From: Verrucomicrobiota bacterium
GTDB lineage: Bacteria; Verrucomicrobiota; Verrucomicrobiia; Limisphaerales; SIBE01
Length of the DNA stretch: 39,615 nt
NCBI GenBank assembly: GCA_027623095.1
Contig: JAQBVM010000020.1
Span: forward strand, 1-39,615
Reading direction: 5' to 3'
In this document: piece after piece, positions 18,688-26,734 of the stretch
How the letters are laid out: each line of letters begins with the position of its first letter
Numbering within the stretch: the first letter of the stretch is position 1
The notes under the pieces: generated by a model
What the model saw: only the letters and a program-made list of their open reading frames with translations
What the model was told of the DNA's origin: nothing
The model's database searches: none
Made by a program: the position numbers and the translations under genes

Positions 18688-19269
18688 TGGCACGTTTTCC
18701 AAGGTATCTGTGGGAATTAGCTGTCTCTTTTTGCATGACCCGTGCCGTGCATTTTTTGAGTAGAAAGGCGCTCTGCTACCGAGCTGGTCAATCCCCTCAA
18801 AAAGCTCTTGAGCAACCAACGTCACGGAATTCGAGAGAATGCTGAGGTGCCATCCATTAACGTTAAAATTCGGACCAAGCAACTTAAGACTCAGTCAGCG
18901 TGCAAAAACCGAGGATTTCCCGTTTCCGTTTCCCTGAGGGTCTAGAGACGGGAAATGGGAAACGATGCGGGCCGGACACTTCAACTGTTGAGCGCTGAGA
19001 AATCTGAGGACAGTTCCCAGGCCCTGGGCGCGCCTGTTCGCGTGGGCGGAGCGAGTCCGTTACGCGTGGCGACCGGCGGCAACGCGAACTGGAGTTCGGA
19101 AGACCGTCGCCGCCGCTCGCCCGCCCACGCGAATCGACGGCGCGACGTGAACCGTTCTTCCCAATGAACACACCTATTGATCGAGTTTTTCGAGGGTGAA
19201 AACCTGTTTCCATCAAATAGCGCGAAAGGAACTGCCCTTTTTTCCCTCGATCTCCGTGTCCAGGCTCAT

Positions 19270-19551
19270 ACCTTTCCTCGACCAATGCTTAGAGATCTGA
19301 GTGCGCGGGTGGAGCGAATTATCGCGGGGGAATTAGGTCGTCTGGGGTGGACCAAGAGCGATTTCGCAAGCCGACGCAAAAGCGATCCTGGGAAGCAGGC
19401 GATCGAAGCACGGCTGCGCAAGGAGACGACGCTCTCGATCAAAATGATCGCCGCACGCCTGCAGTTAGGAACCTCCAAAAGTGCAAACGCCCGGCTGCAC
19501 CAGTGGATGGGGAAGACGGACAGATCGCAATCGCCAAAGGGTCAATTCTAA
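19270..19551 (+). pseudogene. RAYT C-terminal fragment
   Basis: LSARVERIIAGELGRLGWTKSDFASRRKSDPGKQAIEARLRKETTLSIKMIAARLQLGTSKSANARLHQWMGKTDRSQSPKGQF. Confidence 0.65.
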
Positions 19552-19560
19552 AACGACCCA

Positions 19561-19594
19561 AAACGAACCATGCTATGGGTTGACCCTTTTCCTT
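19561..19594 (+). repeat. REP-like motif copy C
   Basis: AAACGAACCATGCTATGGGTTGACCCTTTTCCTT, just downstream of RAYT fragment. Confidence 0.7.
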
Positions 19595-20043
19595 TGGAAA
19601 TTGCGCTTGGGCCCGGCCAGCAAATCCTCGCTGGACGCCTCCGGAAAGCGTCCAAGGCGATTGTTTGCGGTCTTGTAAAGCACCTTGCCCTCCGCCGTCA
19701 CCTCGATCATCCGCGCCTGGCTGAACGGACAGCGCAGGAAATACTCGATGAGTTTTCGAAGGCCGTCGGTATCTCCGGTTTCGATCCGCACGCTCTGATC
19801 CACGCTGAAGCCCGAGTGCCGCCAACCGCGGATGCTGGCCACGATCTCCTCGGTGATGTTGCCTTCGCCCAGGAGCAGATCGAACACCGCCTGTTCCCAC
19901 AGTTTCAGAAACGGTTCGGCGGCCAGCTTCGGCAGCGGAACCAAGGTCCCATCGGGCAGAAAAACTCCTTCGGTGACCAGCGCTCGAAGCGAGAATAGAT
20001 GCGCAGATATGGCCGAGCTTTTTGCAGATTGAAAATTGCACAC
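19590..20043 (-). pseudogene. IS91-like (Y2/HUH) transposase fragment, truncated at both ends
   Basis: GDTDGLRKLIEYFLRCPFSQARMIEVTAEGKVLYKTANNRLGRFPEASSEDLLAGPKRNFQ, then joins REP-like DNA. Confidence 0.55.
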
Positions 20044-20179
20044 ATCATCCGCTTTTCGATTTCCTGGAACGATTTCAATCGCGACGCCGAAAATGAACCA
20101 AGTTTTCGTTCACCGTCCCTTGCAAGTGAAGAAACAGAGCAGATTGACGGAAAGTCGGAACATCTGCCATACTGTTAAC

Positions 20180-20413
20180 ATGTCAGAAACAATCACAGTT
20201 GGGCGTCGCGGTTCCATCACCATCCCGGCAAAGCTTCGCCGAGCCTTTGGAATGGAGGAAAACGACCACTTGATCGCGGAGCAAACTCCGGAAGGTATTC
20301 TCCTGCGCCCATCGGTAAGCGTGCCGATTGAGATATATTCGGAGAAGAGAATCGCGGAATTTGCTTCAGCAGAAAATGGACTGCGACGCAAACTGAGGAA
20401 ATTCAAATCTTGA
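20180..20413 (+). CDS. AbrB/MazE-type (SpoVT-AbrB fold) antitoxin
   Basis: MSETITVGRRGSITIPAKLRRAFGMEENDHLIAEQTPEGILLRP. Confidence 0.85.
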   Translation: MSETITVGRRGSITIPAKLRRAFGMEENDHLIAEQTPEGILLRPSVSVPIEIYSEKRIAEFASAENGLRRKLRKFKS

Positions 20414-20597
20414 GACGAGTTTTTCTCGATGCCAACGTTCTTTTTTCGGGAAGCAATCCTGAAAGCGCCTTCCTTGACCTCGTTCACCTGATCTTCGAGA
20501 AGTCGCATCCAGTCACGAGTGACTTCGCAGTTGAGGAGGCTCGACGAAACATCATGACGAAACGACCGCAATGGAAGAGCACTTTTGATACACTCAT
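20410..20597 (+). pseudogene. PIN-domain toxin, 3' truncated (ORF continues as unrelated sequence to 20748)
   Basis: TTG start overlaps antitoxin TGA; MRRVFLDANVLFSGSNPESAFLDL...VTSDFAVEEARRNI; homology-like sequence ends where the antisense Phd ORF ends. Confidence 0.7.
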
Positions 20598-20830
20598 CGC
20601 CGCCCATCAGCGACAATTTCGCTTCCCGCTTTGCCTGGAAGCGGCTTTCGCCCCCAAATATCGTCGAGCTTCTCGAACGTCCCCGACCAATCGGCGTCTT
20701 CAGGCGTTGCCGGCAGAAGCCGGGCCAAAGTTTTCCGCTTTTCGGTGATCTGAATTTCCTCGCCGTCTGCCACCTGTCGAAGAACTGAATCGAGGCTCGT
20801 TCTAAGTTTGCTCAATGTGACCGTCTTCAT
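20594..20830 (-). CDS. Phd/YefM-type antitoxin, orphan
   Basis: MKTVTLSKLRTSLDSVLRQVADGEEIQITEKRKTLARLLP...GKAGSEIVADGRR*; no toxin follows. Confidence 0.8.
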   Translation of the reverse strand: MKTVTLSKLRTSLDSVLRQVADGEEIQITEKRKTLARLLPATPEDADWSGTFEKLDDIWGRKPLPGKAGSEIVADGRR

Positions 20831-21048
20831 AACGAGCTGAGGTTAGAGCATATCATTCAAAAACAATCAATCGTTCCTCAATTCTCGTTCGTGGGGAGAA
20901 AATAAAAGCCGATTCCTGTCCACTTGTTCCGTAGTGAAAGCGTTTTCTGTCTTCCCGCCGTGAGAAAGACCTTGAACCCGATGCCGGGTCTCGACAAGCT
21001 TTCCTCATGGACAGGGATCAATGTCTCTGGCGATTCCAAACGAGAGCC

Positions 21049-21338
21049 GTGAAAGCGAAAACCGATCCTCACATCACGCAGCACCGAAACAATCTCTCCG
21101 GAATTGCAGTCGTGACGGGCACGCGCACGTCAGTTCGCGCCATCGCCGGTTTTATCAGATGGGCATGAATGTTGACGAGATTCTGCAAAGTCTTCCGCAT
21201 CTGACCCCAGCCGAGGTACACGCGGCGCTGACTTACTATTTTGACCACCCGAAGCAGATCAACCGTGAGATAGCTCGCAGCAACGACATAACTTTTTGGA
21301 AAAGGCAGGCGGAGAAGTTGGCCAAACAACCCGCCTGA
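21049..21338 (+). pseudogene. DUF433 antitoxin-like gene, frameshifted
   Basis: PHITQHRNNLSGIAVVTGTRTSVRAIAGF in one frame, YQMGMNVDEILQSLPHLTPAEVHAALTYYFDHP in another; shift at about 21148-21155. Confidence 0.75.
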
Positions 21339-21683
21339 TGCCAGCAGATATCAAGCTGCTGATCGACGAGGACACTCACTTGGCGCTGGGACGAAGCGCT
21401 CAGACGTCCTGGTTACGACGCGATTCACGTGCGGGAACTGGAGCGCGTTGGAGTCGATGATCTATCGCAGTTGGAATTTGCAGCTCACGATGGCCGCTGT
21501 TTTCTGACCTGCAACGTCGGCGAATTTGTCGTGTTGCACGGCTCCTTTGTTAATCAAGGACGGGAACATTTCGGCATCGTCGTTTCCGCTCAGAAGCCAG
21601 TGAGACGGATGTTGCGCGAGATGTTGACTTTCTTGCAGAGTCACACGGCGAACGAGATTCAATCCCAAGTGTTCTTTCTCTAA
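21338..21683 (+). pseudogene. DUF5615 (PIN-like) toxin gene, frameshifted
   Basis: MPADIKLLIDEDTHLALG then EALRRPGYDAIHVRELERVGVDDLSQLEFAAHDGRCFLTCNVGEFVVLH in a different frame; TGATG overlap with DUF433. Confidence 0.75.
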
Positions 21684-21697
21684 TTCAATCGCCTAAA

Positions 21698-21732
21698 TTT
21701 GATACTGCATTTGATACAGCAATCTGATACTG
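21698..21732. repeat. Three TGATAC[T/A]G repeats (candidate integrase arm sites)
   Basis: TTTGATACTG-CA-TTTGATACAG-CAA-TCTGATACTG; CAATCTGATACTG also at 18322-18334. Confidence 0.5.
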
Positions 21733-21856
21733 TTGGCCGAAAATTGAGACTTCGAGCGACCATAAGAGTCCACGACGGGATCGACTTAACATAATGATTT
21801 GGAACGAGATGTCGCTCCAGGCCAGTTTAGTCCAAATCGGGGAAAAGCCACATTTC

Positions 21857-21897
21857 CGCTTTCCAGGCGTGTGCCTTAAACCACTCAGCCATCTCTC
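21857..21897. repeat. Candidate att repeat, right copy (5' part of tRNA-Ser only)
   Basis: Identical to 18231-18271; lacks tRNA nt 1 and the 3' half. Confidence 0.85.
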
Positions 21898-21941
21898 AGC
21901 TCGGCAGTTCGGGTTAAAGTGGGGTAGTTGATTTCATGCCT

Positions 21942-22039
21942 ATCCGGTTGACACACTAAACCACCACCGGATGTGACTTGGCTGGCCCATCGAGCACCGC
22001 CGGTGGCGGTCGCGACTGGACTTGGTGTGTGAACCGGAT
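21942..22039. repeat. Imperfect inverted repeat / candidate structured element
   Basis: ATCCGGTTGACACACTAA ... TTGGTGTGTGAACCGGAT, 18-nt arms with one G.U and one mismatch, about 62-nt interior. Confidence 0.55.
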
Positions 22040-22276
22040 ATGCATGGTTGATTTGAGTACGCAACATTTTTCCCATTGTCGAATCGAGCTTTGTGGATTG
22101 CCCTAGGAGATCTGATGTCAATGAGTTAGAGTGCCCATGGAAACGAATTAATGGCGAAGCAGGATTATTCAAACGGGAGTGATGGCTGGGTCAATCTGGC
22201 GTGATCTGATTTATTTTCACGTCTGCAAATTTTGTTCTGCAGTACGATTAGGTGTTGCCTTAAACAAATCAAACCG

Positions 22277-24451
22277 ATGAAAAAAACTACTCTCCGATGC
22301 GCACTGTTCACCGCAGTACTGGTGCCTGTCTTTTTGTTCTCGGGATGTGCGACGAGATCGAAGCGAACTAGCTCCGTTCCTCGCGTCGTCGCTCCCACAC
22401 CCGCTCCGATCGCCGTAGTGGAGGAGGCTTCCGTTCAAGCGGCGGATGTCGCAACGAATTTATTTCCGTCCGTTCCGGAGCCCGAGCGTGTCGTGCTTTC
22501 TGTTGGGACGGCGGAAATAGTCAAACTCGCCCAGGCGGGAATGAACGAAAAGGTCATGATGGCGTTTGTCGAAAACTACGACGGTTCCTTCGAGGTGACG
22601 GCGCCGTCGATTGTTTATATGGGCGACCTGGGGATTCCGGAGGCAGTCATTGCCGCGATGATTCGGCATCACAGCGCGGGCGAGCCTTCCGTGCAGAATG
22701 ATCATGATAAAGCCGGAGCGTCTGAAATCGGGAACAGCAGCGTCGAGGTGGCGGCAGTTCCAGAAGCGGGGACTGAACAACCAGCGAATGCGAATCGAGA
22801 AATGGAGCTGGTTCCTGCTGGTGAGGCCCCTTCGGTTTCTGTTACCGCCACTCCTGAGTTTGAAGCGGGTGTCGCCCCGCTACCACAAGTGGAGCTGGAT
22901 TCCCCGACGCCGGTTCAAAGCAACTACTTCTATTCCACTCTGGAGCCGTATGGGAGGTGGGTGGACGTTCCGGGATATGGAGTTTGCTGGCAGCCTACCG
23001 CGGCGGCGGTGAATACTAGTTGGCAGCCCTATTTGGACAACGGACGCTGGGTGTCTTCAAGCGCTGGCTGGTATTGGCATTCGAACTATTCCTGGGGATG
23101 GGCTCCCTTTCACTATGGGCGCTGGCATCGACATTCCGTTCGCGGATGGGTGTGGATTCCGGGATCCGTTTGGGGGCCGGCTTGGGTAACGTGGAGGTAT
23201 TCGGATTCGTATGTGGGTTGGGCGCCGCTTCCGCCAGGGGCTCGCTATTACGACGGATTCGGTCTGGGGTTCCGAGCGGGGAGTGTGGGCATTGGATTCG
23301 ATTTCGGATTATCATACGCCGACTATGGCTTTGTTCCGTTCAATTATTTCTATGGACCGGCGCCTTGGCGCCATCGGTTGCCTCATGCCCGTGGCAGGGA
23401 TATTTATCATCGAACAACGATCATCAATAATTACACGCAGGCACCGGATCATTCGATTGTTCATCACGGGCCATCCCGGACGCCGGGGTCCACGTTCCGG
23501 CAATCCGGAATTCGAACTGTGACTCTTCAGGATCTCCCATTGAATCACCCGAGCGATGCGCGACCCGGACAGATGAGCCGGCACGGTTCAGAGGTTGTCG
23601 TATATCGACCAGAAGCTTCGGCTTGGCGCGCTGGGAGTTCGGTCGTGGGCAGACGCGAATCGTTGCGCGTTTCGTCGCCGGCAGAGACTGTAACGCAGAC
23701 AAGTGATTCCGCCCCTGTTGCCCGTCGAATGGTTGGTCCCCGCGGAGCGTCGGCGTCTAGGAGCCAAGAAGTGACGCCAAGATTGCCTGCTGCGGGTTCT
23801 ACTGCGAGTTATCCAATACGCCGAAGGGAGTCTGCCCGTCCCGAATCAATACCGTCGGCAATCGACGGTGGCGCTTCGGTTGCGCCTCTTCAACGCAGGG
23901 AACGTTTCGGATTGGGTTCGGAGAGTTTAAATCAGGGAGCGTCCGCGAGAACAGCTCCGAATGGGTTCGCTCCCGCATCGGAGACGGCAGAGTCGATTCG
24001 ATTAAGGCGGATTCAGTTGCAGTCTCTCGAAGCAAACCGGGCATCAGAGTTGTCGGGCTTCAATTCGCGTATAGGAGGGCGTGAGCAGATCCAGACCCGG
24101 GGTACGGGTCGAGAATTGACGCAACCGCAGGTGTCCGGGTTCCAAGCGAATCCTGCGGTCTCAGAGGGTGTGCCAACACGGATTTACAGTCCTCCTTCAA
24201 GATTTGATGCGCCGAGGACGCAACCGAATTTCGGTGCGCCAAACATAAACCGAGGTTTTCCCGGTGGGGGCACGATTCAAACTCCTCCCGCAGGAGGACT
24301 GCCGGCTCCCAATATCCGTACGACGCCGATGCCGGAGAGGCCCCCTCCGATTCAGATACAGCCTTCGCAGTTAACTCCTTCGACGCGCCCTCCCGGCGGC
24401 TCTCCTCCAAGCCGGTCCGGCGGATCGTCCCGTGGGCGGCGGAGTGAATGA
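22277..24451 (+). CDS. DUF6600/YXWGXW-repeat lipoprotein-like protein
   Basis: MKKTTLRCALFTAVLVPVFLFSGCATR; YGRWVDVPGYGVCWQP, GRWVSSSAGWYWHSNYSWGWAPFHYGRW, VGWAPLPPGA; disordered Pro/Ser/Arg-rich tail. Confidence 0.85.
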   Translation: MKKTTLRCALFTAVLVPVFLFSGCATRSKRTSSVPRVVAPTPAPIAVVEEASVQAADVATNLFPSVPEPERVVLSVGTAEIVKLAQAGMNEKVMMAFVENYDGSFEVTAPSIVYMGDLGIPEAVIAAMIRHHSAGEPSVQNDHDKAGASEIGNSSVEVAAVPEAGTEQPANANREMELVPAGEAPSVSVTATPEFEAGVAPLPQVELDSPTPVQSNYFYSTLEPYGRWVDVPGYGVCWQPTAAAVNTSWQPYLDNGRWVSSSAGWYWHSNYSWGWAPFHYGRWHRHSVRGWVWIPGSVWGPAWVTWRYSDSYVGWAPLPPGARYYDGFGLGFRAGSVGIGFDFGLSYADYGFVPFNYFYGPAPWRHRLPHARGRDIYHRTTIINNYTQAPDHSIVHHGPSRTPGSTFRQSGIRTVTLQDLPLNHPSDARPGQMSRHGSEVVVYRPEASAWRAGSSVVGRRESLRVSSPAETVTQTSDSAPVARRMVGPRGASASRSQEVTPRLPAAGSTASYPIRRRESARPESIPSAIDGGASVAPLQRRERFGLGSESLNQGASARTAPNGFAPASETAESIRLRRIQLQSLEANRASELSGFNSRIGGREQIQTRGTGRELTQPQVSGFQANPAVSEGVPTRIYSPPSRFDAPRTQPNFGAPNINRGFPGGGTIQTPPAGGLPAPNIRTTPMPERPPPIQIQPSQLTPSTRPPGGSPPSRSGGSSRGRRSE

Positions 24452-24595
24452 GTTCATCCTGTTGAGATCCAATCGCCGGGATCTACATCGTGGCGTTGCC
24501 TCAAACGATTTTCTATCGAATTCCGCCCGCGGATGAATTCTGTGTGGGTCTGAACGGGATGCCGGTCTGGTTTCACCGCAGCCGCAATGGCAGCC

Positions 24596-24880
24596 CTATG
24601 CTTTGCTCTTTTCCCTGGCTTTTTCTTTCTTTTCTTCCAGCTCTGCCTTGAGCGATTTTCGATCGCTGATCAACTGCCGGTTGAGCTGTTCGACGGCTTC
24701 AAGGTCTCCTTTGGCGATCGATGCCGCGATTTCGCCCTTTAGGAAGATCTCCCTTTCAGCAACCTTGGCCGCATACTTGGAGTCGAGCTCCGCGAGTTCG
24801 TTCTTTTGAGATTCTGTCAATTTGATTTGCGGAGCGGATTTGCTTAATCGCTCCATCGCGAGTTCGTAGGCAGATTTCAT
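24596..24880 (-). CDS. Small Glu/Lys-rich coiled-coil hypothetical protein
   Basis: 94 aa; DLEAVEQLNRQLISDRKSLKAELEEKKEKAREKSKA. Confidence 0.7.
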   Translation of the reverse strand: MKSAYELAMERLSKSAPQIKLTESQKNELAELDSKYAAKVAEREIFLKGEIAASIAKGDLEAVEQLNRQLISDRKSLKAELEEKKEKAREKSKA

Positions 24881-24928
24881 GATTCGTCCGAGCTTGTGGG
24901 TTCATTAGGTCGATTGACGGGAGAATCT

Positions 24929-25390
24929 TTACTCCTCGGACGGAGGGCGGTTTACCGGCAAGTTCTTTTTCCACGGCATATCGGGAAATTTCGCTGGCGG
25001 TTTTGGGGCGGCGGCGGGCGGTTTTGCCATATCGAGTTCCGACGCAGTTCCGTCCGCGGGATTGGGAGAATCAGAACTTCTCCATGAGGCGATGCGCGCC
25101 TGTAATCCGTGATGTTCCGCAGTCGTTTTGTCGCCGCTTTTCATATAGAAGAGCGACAAGTTTGTGTGGACAAGCGGCTCTTTCGGGCGCATTCCCTCGG
25201 CTTTGTGTCCCTCCGCAATCGCCAAGGCAAAGTTACCCATCCGGTAATGGACCATTCCGAGCGATAGCTGCGCATCGAAGTAAGAGGGGTCTTCCTTTAG
25301 CACAGATTGCAGGCAAGAGATTGCAGCGGAGTAGTTCCCCGTGCTGAATTCATACATCGCGTCATCGTATTGATCCTGGAGCGTCGGCAT
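24929..25390 (-). CDS. Tetratricopeptide-repeat protein
   Basis: YEFSTGNYSAAISCLQSVLKEDPSYFDAQLSLGMVHYRMGNFALAIAEG. Confidence 0.8.
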   Translation of the reverse strand: MPTLQDQYDDAMYEFSTGNYSAAISCLQSVLKEDPSYFDAQLSLGMVHYRMGNFALAIAEGHKAEGMRPKEPLVHTNLSLFYMKSGDKTTAEHHGLQARIASWRSSDSPNPADGTASELDMAKPPAAAPKPPAKFPDMPWKKNLPVNRPPSEE

Positions 25391-25518
25391 AATGCTTTTG
25401 ACAAAACACGATATCGCACCAATCTAAAAACCGCGCAAGGTTTGACTTCGAATTGCAGGGAAAGCGCGCGGCGAACTCGGTAAAAAATATTAAATGCTAT
25501 TGTGGTCATGGGCGCTGA

Positions 25519-26298
25519 ATGAATCTGAGAATACGTGTATTATCAACAGACTTCGACGGAACGCTTCATTCCGATTTCGAGGATCCTCCTGTTCCTTGCG
25601 CGCTCCAGAAACTCATCGGCGCGTTGCAGAACGCGGGCGCTGTATGGGTGATCAATACCGGACGGGAGTTCCAAAGTTTGATGGAAACGTTGAAAACGTG
25701 CGAATTATCCGTTTCCCCCGACTATTTGGTAACTGTGGAGCGTGAAATACATGTTCGGAACGGTTCGGGATACGTGGGGCTCACATCGTGGAATCGCACA
25801 TGCCAGGATGCGCATGAGGCGTTATTCGACCGCGTCCGGCATGCGCTTCCAGGACTTTTTAGAACTCTGACGAGACGGTTTCCCGTGCGCCTTTACGAGG
25901 ATGCGTTTTCGCCTCTGTGCCTCATCGCCAACAGCAATGCGGACTCGGATGCGATCTGCTCGTATTTGGCCGAGTTCTGGCGCCACGAACCCGAGTTAAC
26001 CGTAGTGCGAAACGATGTTTACGGTCGCCTAAGCCATGCGGATTTTAATAAAGGTTCGGCACTTGCGGAAATTGGACGAATTGTTGGAGTCGGTGCGGAG
26101 GAAACGGTTGCCGCCGGAGATCATATGAATGACTTGCCGATGTTGAACCGTTCCTTTGCGCGGTGGCTTATTGCGCCGGATAATGCGGTCGAGCCGATCA
26201 AGGAGCTTGTGCGGCGGCAGGACGGCTACGTTAGCACGGAAAGGTACGGGAATGGCGTCGCATCGGGATTGCTGCATTGGATGGCGCATCTAGTGTAG
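25519..26298 (+). CDS. HAD-superfamily hydrolase (Cof-like)
   Basis: STDFDGTLHSDF; VINTGRE; NKGSALAEIGRIVGV; VAAGDHMNDLPML. Confidence 0.88.
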   Translation: MNLRIRVLSTDFDGTLHSDFEDPPVPCALQKLIGALQNAGAVWVINTGREFQSLMETLKTCELSVSPDYLVTVEREIHVRNGSGYVGLTSWNRTCQDAHEALFDRVRHALPGLFRTLTRRFPVRLYEDAFSPLCLIANSNADSDAICSYLAEFWRHEPELTVVRNDVYGRLSHADFNKGSALAEIGRIVGVGAEETVAAGDHMNDLPMLNRSFARWLIAPDNAVEPIKELVRRQDGYVSTERYGNGVASGLLHWMAHLV

Positions 26299-26400
26299 TG
26301 TCTTTCAAATAACTATACATACGCCGAGGCACAATGTGGCCTAAAAAGGCCGAAAAGCGAAGATTTCGAATGTATAGACATTTCGGAGACACTACACTAG
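26290..26400. mobile_element. MITE-like element with 31-bp imperfect terminal inverted repeats
   Basis: CTAGTGTAGTGTCTttcAAATaacTATACAT (26290-26320) vs reverse complement of 26370-26400 CTAGTGTAGTGTCTccgAAATgtcTATACAT; TA at both ends; no ORF. Confidence 0.8.
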
Positions 26401-26734
26401 GGAATGGATAGTTCGGGCCGAATGTTAACGACATGAAGCGCCTTTGGGTTTTGCTACCTTAGTCACTCTCCTATAGCAACTTGCGAGATATCGAACTAAG
26501 GCAATTTAAAGAATCGGTTTCGAACGAGTCAAACCTGGAAGATATTTTAATTATCATAAACATATCTACATCAACGAGATATAGGTTGTTTTATCGTTTG
26601 ACACGGGAATTCGGGGTGATAGTGTGAATTCACAATACGTGATACGCGTCGTACATTGCAGCAGAATGGCTTCTTGAAATCCGAATCTTTTTAACTCACT
26701 GCGTGTCGGGACTGACGGGCAAAAATCTCATTAA

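Noticed and set aside
18955-19167. 70-aa ORF in the island
   Set aside because: Arg/Ser-rich composition and no recognisable motif; likely spurious.
20410-20748. Full-length PIN toxin of 112 aa
   Set aside because: C-terminal third (AHQRQFRFPLCLEAAFAPKYRRASRTSPTNRRLQ...) is antisense of the Phd antitoxin and does not look like PIN sequence.
21857-21897. Second tRNA-Ser gene
   Set aside because: Only the 5' part is present (no variable arm, T arm or acceptor 3' strand), so it is an att-type fragment, not a tRNA.
22277-24451. Repeat-rich ORF considered as an adhesin or novel toxin
   Set aside because: YXWGXW/DUF6600 pattern with a disordered tail is a common lipoprotein-like family in such genomes; no toxin features.
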